Source of the DNA: Ectobius pallidus
Lineage: Eukaryota > Arthropoda > Insecta > Blattodea > Ectobiidae
Reading direction: 5' to 3'
DNA: 64,000 bases
NCBI GenBank assembly: GCA_964059195.1
Contig: CAXKWD010000005.1
Location: 138,151,686 to 138,215,685, forward strand
In this document: piece after piece, positions 10,946 through 22,986 of the stretch
How the letters are laid out: every line of letters starts with the position of its first letter
Position numbering within the stretch: the first letter of the stretch is position 1
The notes under the pieces: generated by a model
What the model was told of the DNA's origin: nothing
Database searches by the model: none
What the model saw: only the letters and a program-made list of their open reading frames with translations
Translations under genes and position numbers: made by a program

Positions 10946-11967
10946 TAACGTTCTGTTTCTGATACATTAATTTGACTGAAAATATAATGATTAAGTATTC
11001 ATTCAATCTACACCTTTAATTAGTAGTATAAGCTCGATTCCTGATAAACAATGTGCAAATCTTTTCCTTCTCCACATTTATGAAAAATGTGGCATATGCA
11101 ACTTTACCTCTAAACAGCTCAAATGTAGGACAAACGGTACTTAATGTAATGTTCGCTGTTTGCAATACGGTGATATTAACAATGTTTCCTCTATTGCTGT
11201 CGTCATGCAAGTTGAGATGACATATTGTTGATCATTCCGCTGAGTTCTGTGATGAATTTTTCAGAGTAGTTCTGAAGTAGACAGATAAGCGAGTGAACGA
11301 GTTTATTCAGGATGCCATATTAAGGATCAAACTTCGCAGCAAATTGTGTTCCAGGTAATAGAAACAATGTTGAAATTATTGACAACACTGTTCACTGTCC
11401 TCTTAAGCGAACGTAATATCAGGACATTGAGAGGATTGTTTCTGAAGTCCTGTGTACAAATCAAACACTGTACGCTTTATTGGCAACTGTTTCAACAATG
11501 AAGTTTAGTTAGCAAACAAGCTATGCAGTTCTCTAAAGAATATCCACTTCATTATGGGAAAAGTGGGAAAACTTCAAAATCATCCATAAAATCTCTTAAA
11601 AGTTTTGGTTACAGGCATTAATGGTAGTATCCTGCTAATCCGGACAAGATAGGACTGGACCGAAATTCCGGCTTAAACAGAATTTGCCTTAAAATTGCAC
11701 GTACTGTAAGCCTACTGTAATATAAGCTTTAGATGGGTAAAACTATAAAAATCTATGTCTTTTTTTCATAATTTAAATCTTCCTACGATTTAATTTTAGT
11801 TTCATGCTACTGTATAAGACGTAAGTTTTTAACCTACAAACAGTTTTAGAATTAGAAAACAAAAAATATTTGTGATTTAAATTCAAAAGTGTAAACATAC
11901 ATATTGCAAATGCAATTGTTACTATACTATTATAAGTTTTCAGATAGAACATTTTCAGGGACAACTA
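10946..11967. other. Non-coding, no gene recognised
   Basis: AT-rich DNA with only short open frames on the minus strand (for example 11016-11210) that show no domain or codon signature. I see no repeat with definable ends. Confidence 0.5.
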
Positions 11968-12230
11968 AACTAAACTCCGTGGCACTATATCCCTGAAGGG
12001 ACTAGGCTAACCACTCGACCGCTGCGGCATCTACCATAGGCAGATGGCAGGATTGGGGGCATGTAGTCATCATGCCGTCAACCACGGCCGTTAATGGTGG
12101 TTTCCATGACCGGAGCCGCTACCTCTCTATCAAGTAGCTCCTCAATTTGAATCACGAGGCTGAGCACACACAATTCCGGGTATTTTTCAGTTGTGGAAAA
12201 CTTCCTTTCTGGATTCAGGACTTGATATTG
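11968..12230 (-). mobile_element. SINE family A, longest copy
   Basis: Read on the minus strand it ends in GGAGTTTAGTTT, the shared 3' end of four copies in this window (also 20446-20570, 36579-36706 and 56205-56440). Diagnostic blocks are GGCAGATGGCAGGATTGGGG, CGGCCGTTAATGG and GACCGGAGCCGCTACCTCTC, read here on the plus strand. The pattern resembles a SINE I know from orthopteroid insects, which has a tRNA head. The head here is decayed and the 5' limit is approximate. Confidence 0.7.
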
Positions 12231-12239
12231 TGTTTTAGC

Positions 12240-12515
12240 TTCATCCACATGTGGCCCTAGGGTAACTGAAGCCTGAGAACGGATTTATAGACAGTCGGTA
12301 CATGGAGATAAGATTATGAGCCTATGTTCTATCCATCTTGACATCCAGGATTGTTCCTGGAAATCACTTGTGCTGGTGGCTGAGTTGACTCCAGAATCAT
12401 AGTGTCACAATAACTGTTAGGACAACTGAAAATCACAGTGATATCATCAGGGATTGAACCTGCGAACTCCCGACTTGTAGGCCTAGTTCATTACCTCTAC
12501 TGCACTACGGTCAAC
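12240..12515 (-). mobile_element. SINE family B, older copy
   Basis: On the minus strand it opens with a tRNA-like head at the right end (CCGTAGTGCAGTAGAGGT as A-box region, GCAGGTTCAATCCCTG as B-box region). The body shares CAGGATTGTTCCTGG and GGCTGAGT blocks with the well-bounded copy at 41597-41913. It abuts SINE A on its 3' side. I could not find a target duplication, so ends are approximate. Confidence 0.65.
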
Positions 12516-13440
12516 TCCTTCTTTTATATTTTATTAAATGTAGTACACATTTATTTTGAAATCACATGTATTTGTTTATAGTTTTCTCAAACAACTTCTG
12601 TGATCGCAGTTGAAAAGGTTATCCAGAATTAATTTAGTTCGTAGCTTGTGCCATTTTTACTGTTTAGAACCACATTCTATGAATATTATATAAGCTTGTA
12701 ACATTTCAAAGTAAATGGCCAGATACAAGTTTCCTCTCATCACGTATTACACTTCCTCAGTCATTCTCCAGGTCTCTCTTTCCGGTTATAACAACAGATA
12801 ATGCTACAGTTTCATGACGACGCTCTCCATGCACATGTAATATCCAGTGACCCACATTTTTAACCATTTAGGGCTGCAATCATTACAAAATACACAAGCG
12901 TATATCGTTAAGCATCCACTAGCTTTCTTTTATTTCTCTTTAATTAAACATTTGAGACTTTATCTCGATATAAAGGAGATCCACACAATGGGAGGAACTT
13001 TGTAATATCCAGCTGTAAAGGCATCCTGTTCTATAAACTTCCAAGTCAGTGCATTATACAAAGCCAACAACAGGTCTATACTATCTGTTCTTTCTGAATT
13101 GATATTCGCTTCAATGCCTTACAGCTTTATGAAAGAACAAGAATTGCTTAAAACTAGGCCACTCCAATAACCTAGTCAGATGGTTTGAAGCAAAGCTCCT
13201 CTGTTTTCTTATTTTCTAAATGCTATTATAGATTATTTCTTTAATGTAGATGTTTCTCTTCAGGCAAATACAATATTGTACTGCTCTATAGAACTGACGT
13301 CTATTCTTGCATTTTTTTTACAGATATTTTACAGATATTCGCTTCTGAAGAATATAATTCCGAAAATTGTTGATTCAGGTCGCCGCTGATCTCTTACATA
13401 ATTTATTTTTTTCTTCTATTTCTCGTTCTTGGATTAAATT
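12516..13440. other. Non-coding, no gene recognised
   Basis: AT-rich, low-information sequence with no convincing open frame, repeat or RNA gene. Confidence 0.5.
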
Positions 13441-13706
13441 TACGAGGGGAGTCCGAAAATAAGTTTCCCTTGGCGACTGTGTACAGAGGTGTGGATGAAG
13501 GAAAAAAATATAATGAGACATTAAAGATATGATGTACCTTTATTTTTCTACATAATTACCACGTACATTGAGACGTTTGTCATGCCGCTTTAGAAGCATC
13601 AAAAAGCCCTCCAGGAAAAAATCAGGGCTCTGCCTATTGTTTTTCTTTTATCTGCCCCTTTGTACACAGTCGCCAGGGGAATCTTATTTTCGGACTCCCC
13701 CTCGTA
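13441..13706. mobile_element. Mariner-type MITE with ~50-bp inverted repeats
   Basis: The ends read TACGAGGGGAGTCCGAAAAT and, on the opposite strand, TACGAGGGGGAGTCCGAAAA. The similarity extends about 50 bp inward through a GGCGACTGTGTACA block. TA dinucleotides at each end fit the TA target duplication of the Tc1/mariner superfamily, and CGAGGG is a common mariner terminus. The ~160-bp interior holds no intact transposase. A single decayed end of the same family is at 30439-30483. Confidence 0.82.
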
Positions 13707-15782
13707 GAATCTTTTCTTACTCAATTCTCATATCAAAGAATAGGTCTTACTCTTTTAACTACTGTATTTATTTCTGATTCTGATTCTTCCGATATACATT
13801 CGATATATTTCATATCTCTATTCAAATGTTCAATTCATTTTTCTTGTTTAGAGTGTTATATCCTTAGAAAATGTTGGCAGTCTCACAACTGTTATCATCA
13901 TGGCTCCATAGTTATGTGTATCTTACATTCGTTGAGGTTTTCCGTTGCCTTCCGCGAGATGTATGATGATAAAGATGATATGACAGCGTTGAATCCGAAG
14001 TCTCAGCGCCAACGAAATTATCCATCTATAGGCCTATATATATTTATTTATACGAAATCATAAAAATACGTTTAATGACAAATATGCTAACTTCTCAACC
14101 ACTATGTTTATAATATAATAAATGAATACTTGCATAAATGTTTAAATTAACTTATTTTAAACAAAGCAAGAATAAAAAATTAATCTCAAATTGGATATTC
14201 TATCTAATTTTAAATAGATATATATTTTTAGAAACACATTTTATGGTCTTCTAATGAACATTTCCATTACAGTATATCCTCATGGAGTTTCTAACTGATG
14301 ATAAGTGATAACCAACGAAATTTGCTGTACATTCAATATGAAATTTAGAACAATAATAAATATTTAATGCCTGCAATAACAGATAAAATTGGCTATAGTA
14401 AATAACGTTTTTTTTAATCCGCCGCCGCGGCTTTATCGGTAGCGTACCTACCTTCCACTCCGGCGGTCCAGGTTCGATTCCCGGGTTCAGGACTTGGTGC
14501 TTGTCAGTAGATTGTCTTAGGTTAGATAATGCACAATTTGTACGATTCCTTAATTAAATACTTTTTTCTACTTCTCGTTATAACAGTTCCCATTTTCCTA
14601 TAAAATCCATATTATGGCTAAACTTGTTAGATAAACATAAAGTGTTTATCTCTATTTACTTTAAGAACACTAAGTTACTTAAAAAAAGTAATCGATTGGT
14701 AGGCATATTTGCAAAGAGGTTCTAGTTTTTTTTTTTAGTTTAAACCCAGCTTAAGTCTTGAGTTTGCAGGTGTCAAAAAACATGTTCTGCCTATATGGAG
14801 GTTTAAGCAGCGCTAAAAATCAAACAAACCTACACTGAAAAAGGTTTCCTGTACAAAATTAACTGCCATTTCATGGCCACCTTTTCATTATTTCTAATGG
14901 TTACTCCTGTAGGAAACAGGCGATATATAGATTTCTGAGGGCTGGAATTAATGTTGAGTTATACCGGGTAAAGAGATCTCATTAGAGACCTCGAGAAAAA
15001 ATGGAATGCATTCCTTTCATAAATAAGCAAGTAGGCATTACTGCGAGTAAAATAATAATACTTTTTGAATTTTGTATGTATTTTCAAAGTTACAGTGGAA
15101 TTAGTTACTAGTCCATCTGTTTAAAGACAAAACTTCTACTCGACGTCACAAGTGGGTGTGACTTTACAACGTTAATGGCTTCCAGTTTTAATGAAATGAG
15201 TAGTTCTCTTTGACACATGTCTGCAGTAATGATGAAAACATCGCTGCTTATTGTTATGTTTTCAAACTGTTTTCCCATACAACCAGAATCTTGATGTTGC
15301 ACCTAATAATCGAATTCCATTCACATCCACAATTAAAAGTTCCAAACACCTGTACAAAAAATATGGCTAGCAGTGACTTTCCATCTCACAGTCATACTAA
15401 ACCGTGCCGATTGAATTATCCATGAGCTTCTACTGAATTCCAAATATTGTAAACCAGGGTTACTCAACCAATGGCTTGCATCGATCTCTGCACTACCGAG
15501 ATCAACATAACTCACACATATGACATGTAGCTCTATTTCTTATAAACTTTTAGGCCTTTGTTAAAATGGCTGTCTAGCTACCGAGACATCTAAATCCATT
15601 ATTCTTTACTGATTGTGTTCAATCATGGTGGTTGTACCGTTGAACTCGATCAATAAAATAATTATGTAATACCTCAATTTCAACATCTTTAATTTTGCCT
15701 AGCATTTTGTTTCTAGTGTAATATTAAAATATAAGATACTGTGGTTATGAGTTGCCTTAGGAGCCCTAGAGATCATCCCATA
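13707..15782. other. Non-coding with one SINE head
   Basis: Apart from the tRNA-like SINE at 14421-14520, no gene is recognised. At about 15455 the sequence CCAGGGTTACTCAACC resembles a hAT terminus, but no partner end was found. Confidence 0.45.
14421..14520 (+). mobile_element. tRNA-derived SINE fragment
   Basis: A tRNA-like head carries an A-box-like GGCTTTATCGGTAGCG and a B-box GGTTCGATTCC at typical spacing. It is followed by TTGGTGCTTGTCAG and a short AT-rich tail. It cannot fold into a proper tRNA with a clear anticodon arm, so it is a SINE head rather than a tRNA gene. No target duplication was found. Confidence 0.6.
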
Positions 15783-15991
15783 TCCCTATAATAAAAAGCC
15801 ACATGGCCTAAAACCCCCCGAAAAAGGGCTCATTTACTGACATTAATATTTTCCCACTTCCAGATGAGCTAGAAACTTGAAACTTTGTACACATACAGCT
15901 TTTAGCCTGTAAACCACAGGAAAATTCCAAAAACATTTCCCGAGAACCTCGGCGGGGGTTTGGGGGCGGTGCCCCCAATGAGCGAAGCTAG
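15783..15991 (+). mobile_element. Short non-autonomous Helitron (209 bp)
   Basis: The 5' end is TCCCTATAATAAAAAGCC after a host A. The 3' end has a perfect hairpin GGGGGC-GGT-GCCCCC, then 11 bases, then CTAG followed by a host T. A|TC...CTAG|T insertion with a subterminal hairpin is the Helitron signature. Both ends being present makes it a complete, very short derivative. There is no coding sequence. Confidence 0.7.
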
Positions 15992-17606
15992 TTTTTTTAT
16001 ACAGCAGTAAAATACGTATGTTCGATCTGTTCGAATGAGGCTGTACATAAATATTATCTCCCAAGATATTTGATCAATTCCAAAGAAATTTTAACTAGTT
16101 AAAAAGTAATAACTTTACTTAGGTATATAGACTGGTAATGGAATTGATTATATTTTTAAAATGGCAATCATGTTGATTTTAAATGAAAATCACGCGTTTC
16201 AATAACGAAATTTATTTTTCTCTGAACATTTAGCAGTGATTGATAGGAAACTTTGATAATTTGAAGCCAAGGCTATAGAAAATGAATTGAACTGAAAATA
16301 TTTAATACATATCCTATTATTCATAATCACAAAATAAAAAATTCAAAGATCCAAAATTTAAAAATCCAAAATTCCAAAATTATAAAATTTGAAAGAACCA
16401 AAATTTTAAAAAAATTAAAATTAAGAAAGTTCATAAACCCAGAATTAAAAAAGTCCAACAATCCAAAAACTGAAAATCCAATAATCCAAAATTAAAAACC
16501 AAAAATATAAAAAATATAAGAATCCAAAATTACAAAATTGAAAATTTAAAAATAAAAAAAAAATAAAAAAAAAAAAAAAATTAAAGATCCAAAATTTAAT
16601 AAATCCCAAATTTAAAACTCCAAAATTCCCAAACTAAAAAATTCAAAGATCCAAAATTAAAAAATCAAAAAAGCCAAAATTGGAAAAAATCAATAATCAA
16701 AAATTGAAAATCGAAAAATTAAAAAAATCCCAGTTTCACTTCTGTCGCGTGTCGTTCCACGCAGCCGATTTTTTAAATTAAAAATGCCTTCAAAAAAAAC
16801 AAAATATATTTTCAACCCAACCTTATGTTAACTCCCTTAAGCACAGGGCGTCTTTACTCGCAAGATTATTCTACATTTTTATTACTCAATTATGTTAAGA
16901 GAAAGAGTTCACCCCAGGGTCATTATATTACCAGAAGGCTACGCCAATTGAAAAATCTCACTGACCTCATCAAGCTTCCCATTTGTTGGGAAATGCCTCA
17001 CATGATGCATGGAGTACCTCCTCAGTAGACCACTAGCTAAATTATTTTTAAAGAAGCCGTTCTCCATCTCGAAACATTGAATACCCTTGATCCAAGCATT
17101 ACTTCAGATCAGGGTGTGTTTCATTCTAGACTAAAATACAACATAACATGCGCAAGGAAATGTAACAGGAGCTCTGACTAGCCCTTATCCATTCAAAATG
17201 CCGAGCAGTAAAAAGCGTAACAAGGCAAGGCAGCAAGTAGAAAACTTGTATCGTGGGAATATATATTCAGGGATTTGGATACTTACGTCGTCGGTCTCAT
17301 TTGTGTGTAAATGCATACAGATTCAAGGATGTATATAGAACAATGTACCTTCACATAAAATACTCTGTGTTTATGGGTAAAACTTGACCGTTGGTGGATA
17401 GAAATAAAACAGCATCGTCGTCTTCTTCTTTCTTATGGCCTCGAGAAATTATCTCATACGCTATTTCAACAAATGTATAATGTTCAATGATTTTTTTTTC
17501 TCATATACGCGTAGTATTAATAGGCCTAGAGAACAGATATTATGATCGCGAAGAAAGTCGAAATCGAGTTTCAAAGTATTGAAAAAAATGTTATATTTAC
17601 AACCTA

Positions 17607-17653
<47 letters not shown>

Positions 17654-19177
17654 TGGTGCCCTTAAGGCGGGGAGGCGGGGTGGAAACGACCCCTAAGCAC
17701 CTGTGAGACAAATGTCAGGAAACTTTTAGACCCTTGTGGTCCCCGGATATCATCTGGCCGTCATTATCATCTTCACCCCATTCTCGCCTTGTCCGGAGTA
17801 AGTGTGTGTGTGAATGGTGTGTCTCGTCCTATGTGTTCGTGTTGTCTCAGAGGTGGCCCCGGCATTGAGCTGATCACCTATCCGGGGAGGCCCTCCATGT
17901 CCTTGTCTGGTGAAAAAAGTATGTCTATGTGTTGTGATCCATAGTTCATTCCTTTTCCGATAGGTCGCGGACCGGTAAGGCGCGGGCCGCATAATGGTCC
18001 CTATAAGGGAGAGGTAAGACTACGAAAGAGAAAAAAAAGAAAAGAAACACCCGAGTTTCTTTAACGTTGCCAAGGAAGAAGGTTTTCATACTTTCTTCAA
18101 GTAATTGTAAATTAACTTATCTGAAGAGGCCACATATTTTATTTTAATTCGGGTAGACTTCAACCACAGAAGTTTCAGTTTCCTAATGATATAAAAACCC
18201 TCATTTACCGAAAGGCATTAATTAGTAACTAGGTTTTAATATATGACAATCATTAATGTCCGCATAACGTGTGGCTTAGGGCAGGATGGTTTCATTCGCT
18301 TTTCATAACACAGACAGATTGTTGAACACAAAACCGACTGCGTTCGTATTGGCTTCTAGGAATGAAAGTATGAAATGGAAAATAGTGATATGAGGGGAAC
18401 CCCTTAGGCTCTAGACTGACACACAAGCGAACGGTTTTAAATAACGAAGCGCCGAAACAAAATTCATTTCCAGTTATATTATTTAAAGCAATGAACCATA
18501 TGTAATTGAATTATCTAACCGTAAATTCATATGAATAATAAATGTTGAAGTGGTGATGGATAGACCATACGATCTTCTTATACATAATTCAACTATTGTT
18601 ATAATTAAATTAATAAAATTCATGTCCTAGCGATAAAAATGTACAGCATAGTTCTTATATGTGTTAAATAATGAGCCTTCCATAACTAGGAGCTGTCAGG
18701 AGTACAAGGAATGTGTCAGAAACCGCCATGTCCAAACTAGCTTCATTTTTTTATTCTAGAATAATTATTAATATAACAAAACCACTGTAAAAGAAAAATG
18801 ATGTGATACACTCCCTTCCTCTACTGTAGAGGGCAATAATTGGTCGTATTATTCACATATAAAATATCAACATGTAGTATAAAGTAGCACATGAAACCAT
18901 TTTAGTTTGAAATATTCATATTTATTTGTGGTGTGACAAAACTGAATACAATCACAATTGTAATGTGTTTTATTATTAGATAAAATTCACTTTTCTTGAC
19001 TTATAATATGAATGTGGAAGATAGTGCAAGTGATGAGTCTGAAGATGATAGTTAGGATGTTAGTGGACAGTGTTCATGTAGCTTCTGAAAAGTAAAACCA
19101 TAGTATTACACACTTTAAATTTCATTTAACTAATAATTTGGAGGTTTTAAGTTTGTTTCTATCTATGTATATCAGAG
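15992..19177. other. Non-coding; degenerate A-rich array and a GC-rich unassigned block
   Basis: From about 16320 to 16730 the sequence is a degenerate string of AAAATCCAAAATT-like phrases, roughly 10-13 bases long and very A-rich. A (TTA)n microsatellite is at 17609-17651. It is followed at 17655-18020 by an unusually GC-rich block with a GTGTGTG run and the phrase GGTCGCGGACCGGTAAGGCG, probably an uncatalogued repeat. No gene is recognised. Confidence 0.5.
17609..17651. repeat. (TTA)n microsatellite
   Basis: About 14 uninterrupted three-base units, directly before the GC-rich block at 17655. Confidence 0.95.
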
Positions 19178-19547
19178 TTTGTTGTAATTCCTATCAGTAA
19201 TACCTATTTTTTGCATTATTGGACTTAATACATTTTCCCTCTAATCTTACTATTTCAATAAGTTAGGCCCTACAGGAATTAAGGAAACATAATTTTGAGG
19301 AGTATAATGTGTTAAAATGTAACCTATAGATGTGTTATTTAATTACAAAATGTACATGTGATTTGTTGTAATTCCTATCAGTAATAACCTATTTTTTGCA
19401 TTATTGGACTTAATACCTTTTCCCTGTAATCTTACTATTTCATTAAGTTAGGCCCTACAGGAATTAAGGAAACAATTTTGAGGAGTATAATGTGTTAGAA
19501 TGCAACCAATAGATGTGTTATTTAATTACAAAATGTACATGTGATTT
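19178..19547. repeat. Two-copy tandem duplication, ~184-bp unit
   Basis: Unit 1 is about 19178-19361 and unit 2 about 19362-19547. Both begin near TTTGTTGTAATTCCTATCAG and end with ACAAAATGTACATGTGATTT. They differ by a handful of substitutions and 1-2 base indels, so the duplication is not brand new. No open frame spans it. Confidence 0.9.
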
Positions 19548-21586
19548 AATTCATAACCTGATATTTCATATACATTCAAACTTTAAAATTGATTTTCTCC
19601 AAACAACTTTTTTGGAGTTAATGCCTTTTCTTTGTAAGCCCACAATATAGTTATTCATGTTCCACAGATTATTGCATCTTTTGTCATTTCATGCATGAGG
19701 ATAATTATGAGAACATTAATTAGGGGAACAAAATCCCAGTTTTGAATCCTAAGGGATTGTTTATCTTTTAATAATGATTCTATGTAGTTATATGGCGGAC
19801 AGACTTCATCGTACTTACGAATATTTAACTTCCCTTGTGTTCTGATCATAATTCAGAGTATAATCACATTTTAAACTCATAAGTACTCCTTAATTCCGTA
19901 TATTCCTATATTATTTGGTTATAAACGTTCTTTCCTAACTACTACCTTAAGAAAACTCTTCATTATCTGTAACTGTCTTGCATTCACCACAGCAATAACA
20001 ACAGAACAGTGAAGTAATTAGTTTTGTTAGTAGATTTGCGTTTAATTTGCGAGGCTTGATATCTAAACACTCGCGGCTGCTAACTGAATCCAGTAACAAA
20101 GCGACTGATCATTATGTCTAATCAAATCACACAACAGGATCCTCTACTAAATTAAGCCTATTCGTTTTAGAGAATGTAAATTAACTCTGTTACGCTTTCC
20201 AAATGACTCCAAACTAAAAATTTTAATTAGACTAAAGTGGTTAACCGATCAATACATTTTCATGGTCGTCAATGAATGAGTTTTTCTTTCCATGCTACAG
20301 AAGCAATGTTTTTGGTGAGCCTGTGGCAATTTAATTAATGAAAACAAACATGGGATGCGTAATTATTTCTGGAGCGAGGTTCATTGATCGTAGTAAACAG
20401 CCTGCCAAAGAAATGTTTATTTCCTTTAAACATAAATAAATAAAAAAACTAAACTCCTAGGCACTACGTCCCTGAAGGGACCAGGCCTACCACCCGACCA
20501 CTGCGTCATCTACCAACGGCAGATGGCAGGATTGGGGGCATGTGGTCAGCACGCCGACACCCATAGCTGTTCATATTTATATTCATTCCAGAGCAAGTGA
20601 TAAATACTGTCTTTTTATAATTTAAATGTGTTGAATTTCAAGAGGCAATTCATTAAAACTCCTTCTATTTCGTATCAAGTAGATACATTAATTAGAAAAA
20701 TCAGTGTAGGCCTCTATGTCAGTAATGTATGGTTCATTCAGTTTAGGACTCCGCCCCCTAAGAAACGCATTTCTAAATACGTGTTTGTATGAATTATTTA
20801 ATTTACTGCAACTTTATTAAATCTACCATGCATTCTTTGCTATTAAGTTTCCTTTCTTGTACTGTCTAAAGATAAGTATATCACCATCATAGGCATAGTC
20901 CCAACTGCGAGTGTATTTATGGGGGTTGTTTAACTATATTACTACTGCTGCATTAAGGCACAACAGGATATAGTAAATCTTATTGACTTTACTGCTACTC
21001 AGGCTCAAATTTGGTGACCAAACTGGGATTTAAGAACAATGCATCTTTACTTTTAGCAATTAAGAACTGTTCCCATTATCATTTCGATAAGGTAAGGCTA
21101 ACATAACTTTTAACGAGCTCAGACTTAAGGTCGGCTTGGTAGCAGAAGAAGAAGAAGAAGCGGTTCTTGTTTCTGCTGTATCCAGTCTTGACAGATTTAC
21201 CTTGCAAAGAGAAGGAAATACGATTTCTTGTTGGCTTTGCACAAAGGTTTGCGGCTTTACTCGCTACTGATTGCTTTCGGATGTTATTTGAGAACGTGTC
21301 TCCACTATTTATGAGATCTAAACCTACTCCACGTAAGAATTCACATAAAGCCAAATGATCACTATAAATTTAATTGAATAAGGAGTACTTACATATACGA
21401 CCTCACTGCAAACATCCATAAAATTAATTAAATACTTGTTTGTTCTGAAATGTGTCCTGAAAGGTAAGTAATCCTTGAATCGTTTCGTCATTCTTACTTT
21501 CTTTACCAATACTTTTTGTAAGTTAAATGATGTATTGTACGCGACTCTGAAATTCTATATGGAGTTTTCACCAGAAACGTTTTCGA
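19548..21586. other. Non-coding with one SINE A fragment
   Basis: Contains the SINE A copy at 20446-20570. Overlapping open frames at 21060-21360 on both strands arise from the same stretch and show no domain. The rest is AT-rich and unassigned. Confidence 0.45.
20446..20570 (-). mobile_element. SINE family A, 5'-truncated copy
   Basis: Shares AAACTAAACTCC, CACTACGTCCCTGAAGGGAC and the GGCAGATGGCAGGATTGGGG block with the other copies, read here on the plus strand; the element's sense strand is minus. It stops within a couple of bases of where the 36579-36706 copy stops, suggesting a short subfamily. Confidence 0.7.
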
Positions 21587-21785
21587 CTACCAGGTGCCCG
21601 CAGCTTCGACCGCGATTATATACTCAACTTCTAGATGTTTTATTTAAATTATTTACTCAAGAGAAAAATATTTTTAAATATTATATTTATTACTTAAGTT
21701 TAATTAATTACTAAATGTTATTCTTAATTATACTGTTTTACGTAATAAATATAAATACTTAAACGAATAAAACGAATATTGTGCT
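21587..21785 (-). mobile_element. Helitron 3' end, diverged copy
   Basis: On the minus strand it ends in the hairpin-plus-GGGCACCTG terminus seen at 26-60 and 22957-22986. The final CTAG has mutated to GTAG. The next ~200 bp align with the copy at 26-245. Downstream to about 22100 may belong to the same element, but no Helitron protein motif could be recognised there. Confidence 0.6.
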
Positions 21786-22398
21786 GTCATATGGGCATAC
21801 CGATTCGAAATATCTTGATCGTTATCAATATTATCCTCTAGCAATGGCAACGTGCATACCACAGATGGTATAAATACCAAATTCACATAGACCTTTGGCA
21901 AATTCAGAAACAGGAAGTAGGCTATATGTAAAATCTTCAGGGAGGGAAGATGTCAGAAGAAGGTTAATTCTCTTCTCAACTGAGACAAGGAATTTTTCGA
22001 ATTTCAAGTGGAATATAATCTTGATCAAGTATTTATGAGCAACACCATTTAACCACAAATGTAAAGTTATATGGAATATATGTTGGCTCATGCCGTTAAG
22101 TTTAAACAGAAATACACTATAAATAAACTATAAACAACAATAAACTAAAATATAAACAAATACCTTTCATCAAGTTTATTTTTGTAAGTTCTTCTTTACT
22201 TAAACGTCATAAGACCATCTTTAAATGTTGAAGTTGCCTCTACAAAGTACCTATGTCGGAGGTAAACATTTTGACAAACTCAGAAAGCATTCATCCTTGA
22301 TCTTCGAGTAGAAAGTCGTAATAATAATATTCAATCTTATGTCCCTTGAATCAAGACCCAGAAGAAAAAATTCCAGGACACTGACTGCACAACAATAA

Positions 22399-22986
22399 TC
22401 TCTATATATATAAAAGGCTTTGTCCTGACTGACAGGAATCAACGTAGAGCCTAAACTATAACAGGTAGAGACTTGGAATTTTGACAGTACCTTCGTTTCA
22501 TAATGTGGTGCTCACTAAGAAAGGATTTTGAAAAATTCTGATTTTAAATGCCAAAAATCAAATGTTTTTGAGAATACTTAATCCCTTCTTACACAGAATT
22601 ATCGAATCCGAATCACATTTGACATTAAAACATATTGTTGCCAGTGGGTTTCAGATGGGTTTGGAATTAAATTAAATGGAAGTTTGACAATTACAGTTGG
22701 CTTTGTCTATTTTTGTCATACCTTGGAAATTAGACTTTCGCGATCGCTTGAATGTTGTAAGCCCTAATATGGTCAAACATTGTTTTATTTGGACGAAACT
22801 CACTATACAGGGGTTTTCTGGGCCAAGGACTCGAATCTGAGGTCGCTTTTACCAGGCGATGCTATCTAATCGTGGTATGTAGTCCACGTGATTTAGGTGT
22901 TAATAAATATAATGATTTAACAATTATGCTCTTAATTTTTAATTTTTTAAATAATTATCGCGGGCGAAGCCGCGGGCACATGCTAG
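22399..22986 (+). mobile_element. Non-autonomous Helitron, both ends present (588 bp)
   Basis: Starts TCTCTATATATATAAAAGGC after a host A. It ends with the hairpin CGCGGGCGAAGCCGCGG, GCACATG and CTAG before a host T. Its 3' end matches the two other Helitron ends in the window. There is no Rep or helicase coding sequence, so it would depend on a helper. Confidence 0.8.

Noticed and set aside
15455..15480. hAT-like terminus CCAGGGTTACTCAACC
   Set aside because: No partner end or 8-bp duplication could be found.
21060..21360. Overlapping 60-91-codon frames on both strands
   Set aside because: No domain, and an AGA/TTC-rich tract creates part of the length.
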